Origin: Gemmatimonas sp. | Lineage (GTDB): Bacteria > Gemmatimonadota > Gemmatimonadetes > Gemmatimonadales > Gemmatimonadaceae | Direction of reading: 5' to 3' | Assembly: GCA_021154325.1 (NCBI GenBank) | Contig: JAJKIR010000211.1 | Coordinates: 1 to 61,656 of the forward strand | DNA length: 61,656 nt | Shown here: in pieces, positions 26,630-34,580 of the stretch | Position numbering within the stretch: position 1 is the stretch's first letter | Layout of the letters: each line of letters opens with the position of its first letter | Notes under the pieces: model-generated | Told to the model about the DNA's origin: nothing | What the model saw: only the letters and a program-made list of their open reading frames with translations | Database searches by the model: none | Translations under genes and position numbers: made by a program

Positions 26630-26967
26630 GTCTCCCCCAGCGAAAGCACGAGGCTGATGCCCTGGAACATGCGCTCGAAGCTCGAGACTTCCCTGGCGAG
26701 GTGCTTCGTACCGGCGGGTGTGAGGCGATAGATGCGGACGCGGCGATTGGTCGCGGACACGCCCCATTCGGCTTTGACGAGCCCCTCCTTGAGGAGCCGC
26801 TGCAGGGCAGGGTAGAGCGAGCCCTCCTCGACCTGCAGCAGATTGCGCGACGCCTGCTGGATGCGCTGCACGAGCGCGTAGCCGTGCATGGGCTCGAGCT
26901 TGAGCAGGCGCAGCACCATCATCTCGAGCGCGCCGGGGAAGAGGTCGCGCGCATCAGTCTCGGCCAT
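26626..26967 (-). CDS. PadR-family transcriptional regulator
   Basis: Start at ATG 26967 behind AAGGAAGG; an upstream TTG would add seven residues. The 113-residue protein follows the PadR winged-helix pattern of ADOP-linked regulators: FPGALEMMVLRLLKLEPMHG, YALVQRIQQASRNLLQVEEG, SLYPALQRLLKEGLVKAEWG, then RIYRLTPAGTKHL and a C-terminal helix for dimerisation. The stop overlaps the ADOP start, so the pair is one transcription and translation unit. A near-consensus promoter with a dyad lies upstream. Confidence 0.94.
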   Translation of the reverse strand: MAETDARDLFPGALEMMVLRLLKLEPMHGYALVQRIQQASRNLLQVEEGSLYPALQRLLKEGLVKAEWGVSATNRRVRIYRLTPAGTKHLAREVSSFERMFQGISLVLSLGET

Positions 26968-26991
26968 GAGCCTTCCTTGGTTGCTCAAGGC

Positions 26992-27022
26992 CTAGAGTAA
27001 ACTAGTATGGCGCGGCTGTCAA
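26992..27022 (-). promoter_or_regulatory. Promoter and operator of the padR-ADOP unit
   Basis: On the minus strand TTGACA (complement of 27017-27022) and TACTCT (complement of 26994-26999) are spaced by 17 bp. A dyad CTAG-6-CTAG (26992-27005 on the plus strand: CTAGAGTAAACTAG) covers the -10 region, the expected place for PadR autorepression. Confidence 0.75.
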
Positions 27023-27053
27023 TGTTTCGCTTCGTCTGGTGAGTTTCGCTTCG

Positions 27054-27187
27054 CCTGGTGAGTCCAGGGTTTTAGGGCGCGAATGACGCGAATTTGAAGG
27101 CGAATCCAACCGAGTGGCGTAACGACTTCATCGAGCGGGGCGGCGATTCCTGTTGTTGGATCGTGGCGCGAGCATCTCGAAGTTGGG
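27054..27187 (+). repeat. Dispersed inverted-repeat element, copy B (right end missing)
   Basis: The left arm is intact (TTTTAGGGCGCGAATGACGC, GAATTTGAAGGCGAATCC, AACCGAGTGGCGTAACGACT) and the core runs through TTCATCGAGCGGGGCGGCGA to GCGCGAGCATCTCGAAGTTG, then stops 16 bases from the end of the GxxExxY gene. The right arm is absent. Core orientation is plus, opposite to copy C on the other side of that gene. Confidence 0.88.
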
Positions 27188-27203
27188 GAGGGGCTCCGTC
27201 GTG

Positions 27204-27596
27204 TCACTTGGCTTTTTTCTTCGTGTCGACGAAGCGGTAGAATCTTGGGTGTGGACCGAAGTGGAGGAGCACGCCGACTTGATATGTGGTTGCGCGGAGG
27301 TAGGCGATGAGCTGCGGTCCGGCTGAGGGTGAAAGGCGCTCTGTGGCCTTGCATTCGACGACGACACGCTCGTCGACGACCATGTCGAGGCGCTGTCGGG
27401 CGACGAGCTTGCCCTTGTAGTAGACGGCGGCCATGACTTCACGATCGACTTTATGACCGCGGAGCGTGAGCTCGTGTTCGAGGGCGCCGGTGTAGGCGGA
27501 CTCGCACATGCCACCGCCGCCGTAGTAGTTGAAGACAACGAAGAACGAGCACGCGATGGAGTGCACGCGTTCTGCTTCGAGGAGCTCGCCACGCAT
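27204..27596 (-). CDS. GxxExxY-family PD-(D/E)XK nuclease-like protein
   Basis: The 130-residue protein shows the family signature GMCESAY (G-x-x-E-x-x-Y) near residue 29, then HELTLRGHKVDREVMAAVYY and the nuclease core RLDMVVDERVVVECKATERL, whose Asp, Glu and Lys form the D...ExK metal site of PD-(D/E)XK enzymes, and QLIAYLRATTYQVGVLLHFG at the end. The role of the family is poorly known. Here the gene is flanked by copy B (plus core) and copy C (minus core) of the dispersed repeat, like an insert between inverted repeats. Confidence 0.9.
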   Translation of the reverse strand: MRGELLEAERVHSIACSFFVVFNYYGGGGMCESAYTGALEHELTLRGHKVDREVMAAVYYKGKLVARQRLDMVVDERVVVECKATERLSPSAGPQLIAYLRATTYQVGVLLHFGPHPRFYRFVDTKKKAK

Positions 27597-27671
27597 GTGC
27601 TACGCTGTGCGAGTTGGTCGAAATGCGTGGGATCAATCGAGCTCGGATCGGCGCCTTTCGCTTGCGGGCGC

Positions 27672-27905
27672 GCCTGGAGAGATCAGGGTTTTAGGACGCG
27701 AATGACGCGAATTTGAACGCGAATCCAACCGTGCGCATCCACGCCCCCTGCGCGCCCGTCCGTCAAAATTGAACGTGCTCAACTTCGAGATGCTCGCGCC
27801 ATCGTCCAACAACAATAATCGCCGCCCGCTCGATGAAGTCGTTACGCCACTCGGTTGGATTCGCCTTCAAATTCGCGTCATTCGCGTCCTGACAGCCCTC
27901 CAAGC
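27672..27905 (-). repeat. Dispersed inverted-repeat element, copy C (full length)
   Basis: Both arms are present: TTTTAGGACGCGAATGACGC ... GCGAATCCAACC at the left and GGTTGGATTCGCCTTCAAAT ... CATTCGCGTCCTGACAG at the right. The inner 38 bases of the two arms are inverse complements with one mismatch. The core (AACAACAATAATCGCCGCCC, GCTCGATGAAGTCGTTACGC) is in the minus orientation. The next ~22 bases outward (27650-27671) also match copy E. The right edge is 25 bases from the stop of the ADOP gene at 27930. Confidence 0.92.
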
Positions 27906-27929
27906 CTGCTATGGACAGAGTGGTCGGCT

Positions 27930-30578
27930 TCACTGCTCCGCGAGCGTGCGCACCGGATCGACTGCCGCCGCTCGGCGCGCTGGCACGTAGCACGCGGCGA
28001 GGACGGCCACGATCAAGACCAATGTCGCACCGCCGATCGAGACGGGATCCCACGGCGCCACGGCGTAGAGGATCGACGTCAGCGACCGCGCGGCGATCAC
28101 CCCACCGATGACACCAATCACGGCGCCCGCGAGCGCGATACCGGCGCCCTGACGCATGATGAGCCACAGGATGTCGCCGCGCGTTGCACCGAGGGCGACG
28201 CGCGTGCCGATCTCGCGCGTACGCTGCCTAACGACGTACGACATCACGCCGTAGATGCCGATGCCGGCGAGCAACAGCGCTGTCGCGGCGAAGATGCCGA
28301 GCAGCCAGAGTACGAGCTTCGTCGTCCGCACGGACTCGGCTGCGACGTCGGCAAGGGATTGGGAGTCGCTGATGACAGTCTGTGCGTCGACCGACTTGAT
28401 TGCGGTGAGGAGGGACGTGAGCTGCAGTGAAGGATCGTTGGCAGTGCGAATGAAGAGCGTCGTCTGGAGAGGAAGCGCCTGCTCGAAGGGGAAGTACATG
28501 TCCGGGCGCGGCTCGTCGCGCAGGCCGGCGCGTCGAATGTCGCCGACCACGCCGACGATCTGGATAGTCGACGGTCCGAGCGCGAGCTGGCTGCCAACCG
28601 CCGGACGATCGGCGAAGTAGCGCTTCGCGAGTGCCGCGCTCACGATCACGACGTGCGGACCATCCATGCGATCGCGCTCGTCGAAGACGCGGCCGGCTAC
28701 GAGCGGAATGCCGAGCGTCCTGAAGAAGCCGCCTGACGCGAGCTGCCAACCCACCTCCGGCGGACGCTCGCCCGAAGGCACGCGCTGATCCGTGCGCTCG
28801 AAGGGGACCGTCCAGTTGTTGCCCGTGAGCGGCACGACCGCGGCGTGACCGATCTGCTCCACGCCGGGCACAGCGCGCAACGCTGATTCCAGTCCCGCGT
28901 AATAGCCGACGCGCGCAAGGGTGTCGCGATAGCGATCGGCCGGCGCGCTGATCGAGATCGTCATCACGCGGTCGTAGCGAAACCCCGGATCGACCGAGAG
29001 AAGGCTCGAGAAGGAGCGGAGGATCAGCGCGGCGCCGGCGAGGAGCACGATCGCGAGCGCGACCTCGGCGACGACGAGTCCCGATGCTGCGCGACGCGCT
29101 CCGCCGCTGGCGCTCAGGCGTCCTCCACCGACGAGCACGGCCGCCGCACGATCCGGCCGCGTCGTCATCATGGCGACGAGCGCAAAGCCGAGCGTGGTGA
29201 GCGCGGTGAGTGTGAAGGCGAAGAAGAGGACGAGTGCGTTGACGTGCACGTCGCTCAGGCCTGGCGCCTCGACGGAGCGCGGGATCATCGCGACCAGCGC
29301 CTTCGATCCCCAGATGGCGATGACCACGCCGGCCACACCGCCTAACGCGGCGAGCAGGAAGCTCTCGGCGAGGTGATGCGCGGCGACGCGCGCCCGGCTC
29401 GCGCCGAGTGCGGCCCGGACGGCCATCTCCCGGCGACGGGCCAACGATCGCGCGAGCAGGAGATTGGCGACGTTGACGCACGCGATGAGCAGCACGACAC
29501 CGACGGCGGCGAGGAGGAGAATCAGCGCCGGCTTGGTGTTGCCGACGAGCGTGTCGCGCAGCGACGCGGGCCAGTACGAGGCGCTCCGGTTGCTCTCGGG
29601 AAACTCGGCCTCGAGCTCGCGTGACATGCGCGCGAGGTCGCTCGCCGCGTCCCCGAGTTTGCGGCCGTTGCTGAGACGCGCGATCACGAAGGTGAAACCG
29701 TTTCTCCGCGCCGCTGCCTGCGCCGGAAAGGTCGTCGGCATGATCAGATCGAACGGCTCGGCCGACCGGAAAGCGAATCCGCGCGGAGCCACGCCGACGA
29801 TCGTGCGCTGTCTCTGATTCACCTTGATGCTTCTGCCTAACACATTGGGGTCGCTTCCGAACCGGTTGCGCCAGTAATCGTAACCGAGGATCACGACGGG
29901 TGCTCCACCCTGGACTTCATCCTCTCGACTGATGGACCGGCCCAGCGCAGGGCGATAGCCGAGTGCGTCGAGCGCGCCGCTCGTTGCGTAGAAGCCACGC
30001 GCGCGGTACGGATCGCCGACGCCGTACACCGTTGCCGCGGCGGCGCCGTAGGAACCGATACGATCGAACGCGCGCTGGCGTGTCGTGATCTCGAGAAAGT
30101 CCGCGAACGGTACGAACTCCTTGGTGATGCCGGTCCGCGCGTCGCGATGATTGATGATCACCAGCCGGTCGGCGGCGGGATATGGCAGCGGCCGTAGCAG
30201 CACGGCCTCGACGACGGTAAAGACGGCGGTGTTGCCGCCGATGCCGAGAGCGAGCGTGAGGACGGCGGCGAGCGTGAACGCCGGTTCGCGAAGGAGCCGG
30301 CGGAACGCGTGGCGGAGATCGTACAGCACTCCGTTGAGATACTCGTGTCGACGTTTCGAGTCGGGTTGCATGTTGGTCACCCGCGCGCGGCGGACGAGGA
30401 GTGGAAGGAGGGACCGAGCGACCTGGCTCGAGCACCAGAGGTTCGCTCTCGTTAGGCCGACTGCCTCGACCTGGTGTGTATACATCTCGTCGAGATCGTC
30501 GAGGAGCCACGCCCGATCAGTCGCGTGAGTGACGGCGCCGATGATGAAGCGGGCGATGATAGGGGCGCGCCGGCTCAT
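27930..30578 (-). CDS. ADOP-type orphan ABC permease (PadR-linked)
   Basis: An 882-residue permease whose start overlaps the PadR stop (ATGA at 30575). The N-terminal cytoplasmic domain differs from the other ADOPs (ARFIIGAVTHATDRAWLLDD, LDEMYTHQVEAVGL). Then come FTLAAVLTLALGIGGNTAVF (helix 1), the MacB core (RPALGRSISREDEV, VVILGYDYWRNRF), the FtsX block (VGVVLLIACVNVANLLLARS, RREMAVRAALGASRARVAAH), a second core, and the final block (VRQRTREIGTRVALGATRGD ... VDPVRTLAEQ). No ATPase nearby; substrate unknown. CCTAACG words at 28227 and 29341 and CGTTAGG at 30450. Confidence 0.93.
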   Translation of the reverse strand: MSRRAPIIARFIIGAVTHATDRAWLLDDLDEMYTHQVEAVGLTRANLWCSSQVARSLLPLLVRRARVTNMQPDSKRRHEYLNGVLYDLRHAFRRLLREPAFTLAAVLTLALGIGGNTAVFTVVEAVLLRPLPYPAADRLVIINHRDARTGITKEFVPFADFLEITTRQRAFDRIGSYGAAAATVYGVGDPYRARGFYATSGALDALGYRPALGRSISREDEVQGGAPVVILGYDYWRNRFGSDPNVLGRSIKVNQRQRTIVGVAPRGFAFRSAEPFDLIMPTTFPAQAAARRNGFTFVIARLSNGRKLGDAASDLARMSRELEAEFPESNRSASYWPASLRDTLVGNTKPALILLLAAVGVVLLIACVNVANLLLARSLARRREMAVRAALGASRARVAAHHLAESFLLAALGGVAGVVIAIWGSKALVAMIPRSVEAPGLSDVHVNALVLFFAFTLTALTTLGFALVAMMTTRPDRAAAVLVGGGRLSASGGARRAASGLVVAEVALAIVLLAGAALILRSFSSLLSVDPGFRYDRVMTISISAPADRYRDTLARVGYYAGLESALRAVPGVEQIGHAAVVPLTGNNWTVPFERTDQRVPSGERPPEVGWQLASGGFFRTLGIPLVAGRVFDERDRMDGPHVVIVSAALAKRYFADRPAVGSQLALGPSTIQIVGVVGDIRRAGLRDEPRPDMYFPFEQALPLQTTLFIRTANDPSLQLTSLLTAIKSVDAQTVISDSQSLADVAAESVRTTKLVLWLLGIFAATALLLAGIGIYGVMSYVVRQRTREIGTRVALGATRGDILWLIMRQGAGIALAGAVIGVIGGVIAARSLTSILYAVAPWDPVSIGGATLVLIVAVLAACYVPARRAAAVDPVRTLAEQ

Positions 30579-30916
30579 CGCGATTTCCCTGTGGCCGGGC
30601 GGAGACGGACGCCGTCGAGCATGTTGCGCAGCGATTCGGTCGTGCGAGCCAGCGCGCGCGCCCCAGCGGGTGTGAGCGAGACGAGCTTGCGAGTCCGCCC
30701 TCCGCGTACGGGCACGGGCTCGGAGAGCTTGAATGAGACGAATCCCTTGTCCGCGAGGCGGCCGAGCGTCGCATAGACGGCGCCGATGGAGACGTCGCGT
30801 TCCGTGCGTTCAGCAATTCGCGCGGTGATCGTGACGCCGTACGCGTTGGTGCCCAACGCGGCGACGGCGAGCATGACGTAGAGCTCGAAGTCCGAGAGGT
30901 GGTCGCTCTTCGGCAT
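30575..30916 (-). CDS. PadR-family transcriptional regulator
   Basis: The 113-residue winged-helix protein (LSDFELYVMLAVAALGTNAY, GVTITARIAERTERDVSIGA, VYATLGRLADKGFVSFKLSE, RKLVSLTPAGARALART) is of the PadR type that pairs with ADOP permeases. The stop overlaps the permease start by four bases. It is divergent from another PadR gene at 31293, with copy D of the dispersed repeat between them. A CTATC/GATAG dyad lies four bases upstream of its start. Confidence 0.92.
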   Translation of the reverse strand: MPKSDHLSDFELYVMLAVAALGTNAYGVTITARIAERTERDVSIGAVYATLGRLADKGFVSFKLSEPVPVRGGRTRKLVSLTPAGARALARTTESLRNMLDGVRLRPATGKSR

Positions 30917-30919
30917 GCG

Positions 30920-30940
30920 CTATCATATACAAACGGATAG
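30920..30940 (-). promoter_or_regulatory. Dyad upstream of padR (30575)
   Basis: CTATC (30920-30924) and GATAG (30936-30940) are inverse complements separated by 11 bases of AT-rich DNA (ATATACAAACG), immediately upstream of the PadR start. A -10-like TATGAT on the minus strand overlaps it. A PadR operator is likely. Confidence 0.6.
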
Positions 30941-30988
30941 GAAATGCGATGGTGCAAGCGTAAGGGTTTGGTGAGGACTGCTTCCGTG

Positions 30989-31165
30989 CCCTGGAGGGTC
31001 CATGGTCTAGGGGACGCGAATGCCGCGAATTGAAAGCGAATCCAACCGAGTGGCGTAAGGGCTCCATCGAGCGGGGCGGCGTTCTTGCCCGCGCGATGAA
31101 GCATGGATGCGCCAGTTTGGATTCGCTCGCATTCGCTGCATTCGCGTCCTAACAGCTCTCCAAGC
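30989..31165 (+). repeat. Dispersed inverted-repeat element, copy D (short core)
   Basis: Left arm GGGGACGCGAATGCCGCGAA, then AAGCGAATCCAACCGAGTGG and CTCCATCGAGCGGGGCGGCG; right arm GTTTGGATTCGCTCGCATTC then GCATTCGCGTCCTAACAGCT and CTCCAAGC. About 55 core bases found in copies C and E are absent. It sits between two divergent padR genes; 31166-31267 beyond it has no recognisable gene. Confidence 0.88.
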
Positions 31166-31267
31166 CCGAGTTGTCTAAGGAGCCACAACGCCTCGGGAGG
31201 TGAATGGCGAATGGTTCTCAGGCCGACACGCCGAGTTTGACTATTCGGCGGTGCGCATGTACGCTTG

Positions 31268-31284
31268 GTGTCAGTAACCGACAC
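31268..31284 (+). promoter_or_regulatory. Operator dyad upstream of padR (31293)
   Basis: GTGTCAGT-A-ACCGACAC is an inverted repeat with seven of eight matching positions, ending eight bases before the ATG at 31293. Its position over the transcription start or leader suggests PadR autoregulation. Confidence 0.65.
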
Positions 31285-31292
31285 TAGCACCG

Positions 31293-31622
31293 ATGACCAA
31301 GCCTTCCAATCTCCTGCAGGGCACGCTCGACCTGCTGATCCTGCGGACCATTCAGCTCGAGCCGATGCATGGGTGGGCGATCGCCCAGCAGATCCGTTTG
31401 CTGTCCAGGGATCAGCTGCGCGTCGGCCAGAGCGCGTTGTATCCGGCGCTCCACAAGCTCGAGCAGCAGGGGTGGATCGCGGCGGAGTGGCGCATAAGTG
31501 AGAAGAAGCGCCGCGCCAAGTACTACAAGCTCACTGCCGCGGGACGGAAGGCGTTGAAGGTCGAGACCGCGCAGTGGGAGCGGCTGTCGGCGGCGATCGC
31601 GATGATCGTGAAGCCGGCGTGA
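31293..31622 (+). CDS. PadR-family transcriptional regulator
   Basis: The 109-residue PadR protein shows the common ADOP-linked form: LLQGTLDLLILRTIQLEPMH, GWAIAQQIRLLSRDQLRVGQ, SALYPALHKLEQQGWIAAEW, KKRRAKYYKLTAAGRKAL. Residues of the winged helix are intact. It lies 17 bases before the ADOP gene on the same strand and is preceded by a dyad (31268-31284). It likely senses a compound and represses both genes. Confidence 0.95.
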   Translation: MTKPSNLLQGTLDLLILRTIQLEPMHGWAIAQQIRLLSRDQLRVGQSALYPALHKLEQQGWIAAEWRISEKKRRAKYYKLTAAGRKALKVETAQWERLSAAIAMIVKPA

Positions 31623-31639
31623 GCACGGGAGGGTAGCAG

Positions 31640-34276
31640 ATGCGCTGGATCAGCAAGATCCGCCTGCGTTGGCGCTCGGTCGTGCGGAGGACCCGCGTTG
31701 AGCGCGAGCTCGATGAGGAGATGGAGTACCATCTCGAGGAGCTGGTCGAGCACTACGTCGCGACCGGCATGTCTCTCCCGGACGCGCGCGAGCGGGCGCG
31801 AGTCGAGATGGGTCCGATCGCGCTCCGCAAGGAGGAGTGCCGCGACGCGCGCGGCGTCGAGTTTGTCGACAGCGTCAGGCAGGACGTGACCTACGCGCTC
31901 CGCGCGCTTCGCAAGAGCCCGGGGTTCACGACCGTTGCCGTGCTGTCGCTCGCCATCGGCATCGGCGCGAACACGACGATCTTTACCCTCGTGAACTCCG
32001 TCCTGCTCACGCCATTGCCTTATCCCAATGCCGAGCGGCTCGTGGTGCTTCATGAGCATAAGCTAAATGCCGCCGACGCGCTGCACGTGCACCCGATCAA
32101 CTATGCGGCGTGGCGGGCGCGCGCCCGGTCATTCGACGCGCTGGCGCTCGTGCAGATGCCGCCATTGAACGTGATGGGACGCGACGGGGCGGAGCAGTTG
32201 AGCCGGATGCTCACCACACCGGAGCTCTTCGACGTCTTCGGCGTGCGTCCTGCGCTCGGTCGAGCATTCACTCAACAGGACGGCCGGCCCGGGAACGATC
32301 GCGTCGTCATCCTCGGCTACGGCTTCTGGCAGCGCTGGTTCGGCGGCGACCCGGGAGTGCTCGGGCGGCAGTTGACGACGCCGGATGGGTCGCTCACGAT
32401 CATCGGCGTTGGGCCGCCGGGATTCCGGGTGGGACTGGCCGAGCCCGAGGCGTTCACGCCGATGACCATCGACGAAGGCAATGCGGCGTCGAGTGGATCG
32501 CGGTCCTTCGACTGCTATGGCCGTCTCGCCGCCCGTGTCAGCGTCGGGGCTGCCCAAGCCGAGCTCTCGACGCTCGCGTCCACACTCCGGCGAGCGTATC
32601 CCGTCGTCGATGATGGCATGGACGTCTTCGTCTCCGGGCTTCATGACTATCTCGTCAAGGACGCGCGTCCCGGGCTGCGGCTGCTCATGGCCGTCGTTGC
32701 GGTCGTTCTCGCGATCGCCTGTGTGAATCTCGCCGGACTCCTGCTCGCGCGCGGGCTGGCGCGCCGCGGCGAGTTCGCGGTGCGCGTCGCGCTCGGCGCC
32801 GGCCGCGGCCGGCTCGTCAGGCAGCTGGTCGTCGAGAGTTTGCTGCTGTCGCTCGCGGGCGGCGTGCTGGGCGTTGCCATGGCGTTCGGAGCGACGCGCG
32901 CACTCGTCACGCGCACCGCCGGCGCGCTGGCGGTGGCGACGCCCGCTCCCATCCAGCTGGATGCGCGTTGTCTTCTCTTCACCCTCGCGGTGTCGACGGT
33001 GACCGCGCTCGCCTTTGGATTGCTGCCGGCGTGGCAAGCGAGCCGCGTCGATCCGCAGAGCGTGTTACGTGAGCAGACGCGCCGCGCGACTGGAGGGCGT
33101 CGCCAGTTTCGTGTTCGCGGGGTCCTCGTCATCGCGGAGGTCGCGCTGGCGGTTGTGCTCCTGGTCGGCGCAGGTCTGCTCATGCGGAGTCTCACGAACC
33201 TCAGTCGCGTGAAGCTCGGCTTCGAGCCGACGGGCACCCTAACGATGCGGCTCTTCCTCGGCGTGAAGGAGCCGGCAGTGCGGATCGCGCTGCTCGATCG
33301 CATTCTCGATCGCGTCGCCGCTGTGCCAGGGGTGAAGGCGGCCGGCACGATTCAGTTTCTGCCACTCCGCGGCATGAACTGCGGAACGGGGTTCTGGCTC
33401 GAGGAAGAGGCGGCGAGACATGATTCGTCGCGAACGTTGTCGACGGACTGTGCGCTCGTGAGCCGCGGATACTTCGCGGCGATGGGAATCCCGGTGCTCG
33501 GCGGTCGCGCATTCGACCGGCGGGATCGCATGGGGAGCTCGCACGTCGTGATGGTGAACGAGGCATTCGCGAGGCGATACTTCGCGGATGGTCATGCGCT
33601 GGGCCGAAGGATTCTCGTTCAGTGGGAGGACGACGTCCTCTCGGAGATCATTGGCGTGGTCAGCGACGTCCATCACGACGGCTTGACGACCGACCCCGCG
33701 CCGACGGTGTTCCTGCTGCACGCGCAGCAGCCAGGCTACATCACGAACCTCGTCGTGCGCACGAGCGCGAATCCGCTCACGCAGGCCGGCGCGATCGTGC
33801 GCGCGATCCACGAGGTCGATCCGACACAAGGTGTCTCGGGCATCGGGCTGATCGAGCAGGACGTGCGGAAAGTGCTCTCGAGGCCGCGTCTCCACGCGGG
33901 TCTCGTGACGTCGTTCGCGATCATCGCGGTCGTGCTCGCGCTCATTGGCATCTACGGCCTCCTCGCCTATGTCGTTAGGCTGCGAACGCACGAGATCGGG
34001 ATTCGCCTGGCGGTGGGGGCGACGCGCGAGCGAATCTTCGGAGAGCTGTTCAGCAGGGGAGCGCAGCTCGTTGCCGCAGGGTTGGTCATGGGCCTCGGCG
34101 TGGCCGTCGCGCTCCGAAGCATTGCGTCGACGTTCGTCTTCGGGATCACGACGACGGACCCCGTCAGCTATGCTGCCGCGACTGCGGCGTTCCTCGTGGC
34201 GGCGTGCGCGGCGATCATCATACCGGCGCGGCGCGCTGCTCACGTCGAGCCGATGACTGCGTTGCGCCTCGAATGA
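31640..34276 (+). CDS. ADOP-type orphan ABC permease (PadR-linked)
   Basis: An 878-residue permease preceded by GGGAGGG. Order: cytoplasmic N-terminal domain (ELDEEMEYHLEELVEHYVAT, RARVEMGPIALRKEECRDAR), helix 1 (FTTVAVLSLAIGIGANTTIF), MacB core (ELFDVFGVRPALGRAF, VVILGYGFWQRWFGGD), FtsX block (VVLAIACVNLAGLLLARGLA, RGEFAVRVALGAGRGRLVRQ), second core, final block (VVRLRTHEIGIRLAVGATRE ... IIIPARRAAHVEPMTALRLE). Co-transcribed with the padR 17 bases upstream; no ATPase nearby. The stop is followed by repeat copy E. Confidence 0.95.
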   Translation: MRWISKIRLRWRSVVRRTRVERELDEEMEYHLEELVEHYVATGMSLPDARERARVEMGPIALRKEECRDARGVEFVDSVRQDVTYALRALRKSPGFTTVAVLSLAIGIGANTTIFTLVNSVLLTPLPYPNAERLVVLHEHKLNAADALHVHPINYAAWRARARSFDALALVQMPPLNVMGRDGAEQLSRMLTTPELFDVFGVRPALGRAFTQQDGRPGNDRVVILGYGFWQRWFGGDPGVLGRQLTTPDGSLTIIGVGPPGFRVGLAEPEAFTPMTIDEGNAASSGSRSFDCYGRLAARVSVGAAQAELSTLASTLRRAYPVVDDGMDVFVSGLHDYLVKDARPGLRLLMAVVAVVLAIACVNLAGLLLARGLARRGEFAVRVALGAGRGRLVRQLVVESLLLSLAGGVLGVAMAFGATRALVTRTAGALAVATPAPIQLDARCLLFTLAVSTVTALAFGLLPAWQASRVDPQSVLREQTRRATGGRRQFRVRGVLVIAEVALAVVLLVGAGLLMRSLTNLSRVKLGFEPTGTLTMRLFLGVKEPAVRIALLDRILDRVAAVPGVKAAGTIQFLPLRGMNCGTGFWLEEEAARHDSSRTLSTDCALVSRGYFAAMGIPVLGGRAFDRRDRMGSSHVVMVNEAFARRYFADGHALGRRILVQWEDDVLSEIIGVVSDVHHDGLTTDPAPTVFLLHAQQPGYITNLVVRTSANPLTQAGAIVRAIHEVDPTQGVSGIGLIEQDVRKVLSRPRLHAGLVTSFAIIAVVLALIGIYGLLAYVVRLRTHEIGIRLAVGATRERIFGELFSRGAQLVAAGLVMGLGVAVALRSIASTFVFGITTTDPVSYAAATAAFLVAACAAIIIPARRAAHVEPMTALRLE

Positions 34277-34330
34277 GCGGGGCTGGCATGCAATCAGTGA
34301 AGCGTCCAAGCGCCTTCGCTTGCGGGCGCG

Positions 34331-34562
34331 CCTGGAGAGATCAGGGTTTCAGGGCGCGAATGACGCGAATCTGAACGCGAATCCAACCGAGTGGCGTAAC
34401 GGCTTCATCGATCGGGCGTCGATTGTTGTTTTTTGACGATGGCGCGAGCATCTCGAAGTCGGGCCGATGCAAATTTTGACGGGCGGGCGCGCTGATCCGT
34501 GGATGCGCGAGGTTGGATTCGCGCGCATTCGCGGGATTCGCGCTCCGGACAGCTCTCCAAGC
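34331..34562 (+). repeat. Dispersed inverted-repeat element, copy E (full length)
   Basis: Left arm CAGGGCGCGAATGACGCGAA then CGCGAATCCAACCGAGTGGC; core GTAACGGCTTCATCGATCGG, GATGGCGCGAGCATCTCGAA, AAATTTTGACGGGCGGGCGC; right arm GGTTGGATTCGCGCGCATTC ... ACAGCTCTCCAAGC. The ~21 bases before the left arm (34310-34330) also match the flank of copy C. It lies between two convergent genes, 19 bases from the stop of the YjbR-type gene. Confidence 0.92.
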
Positions 34563-34580
34563 CTGCAATGGACAGAGTGA

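Noticed and set aside
29836..31155. Near matches to the GCCTAACG word (CCTAACA at 29836 and 31149)
   Set aside because: They differ at the last base; one lies inside the dispersed repeat and varies between copies, so I did not count them.
30917..31292. Possible small gene between the two divergent padR genes
   Set aside because: The open frames are produced by repeat copy D and have no start with a ribosome binding site.
27763..34568. Several reading frames in the repeats share a peptide like FEMLAPSSNNNNRRP followed by TPLGWIRLQIRVIRAL
   Set aside because: The similarity follows from the repeated DNA itself; the frames have no starts, run into unrelated sequence and occur on either strand, so they are translation artefacts of the element.
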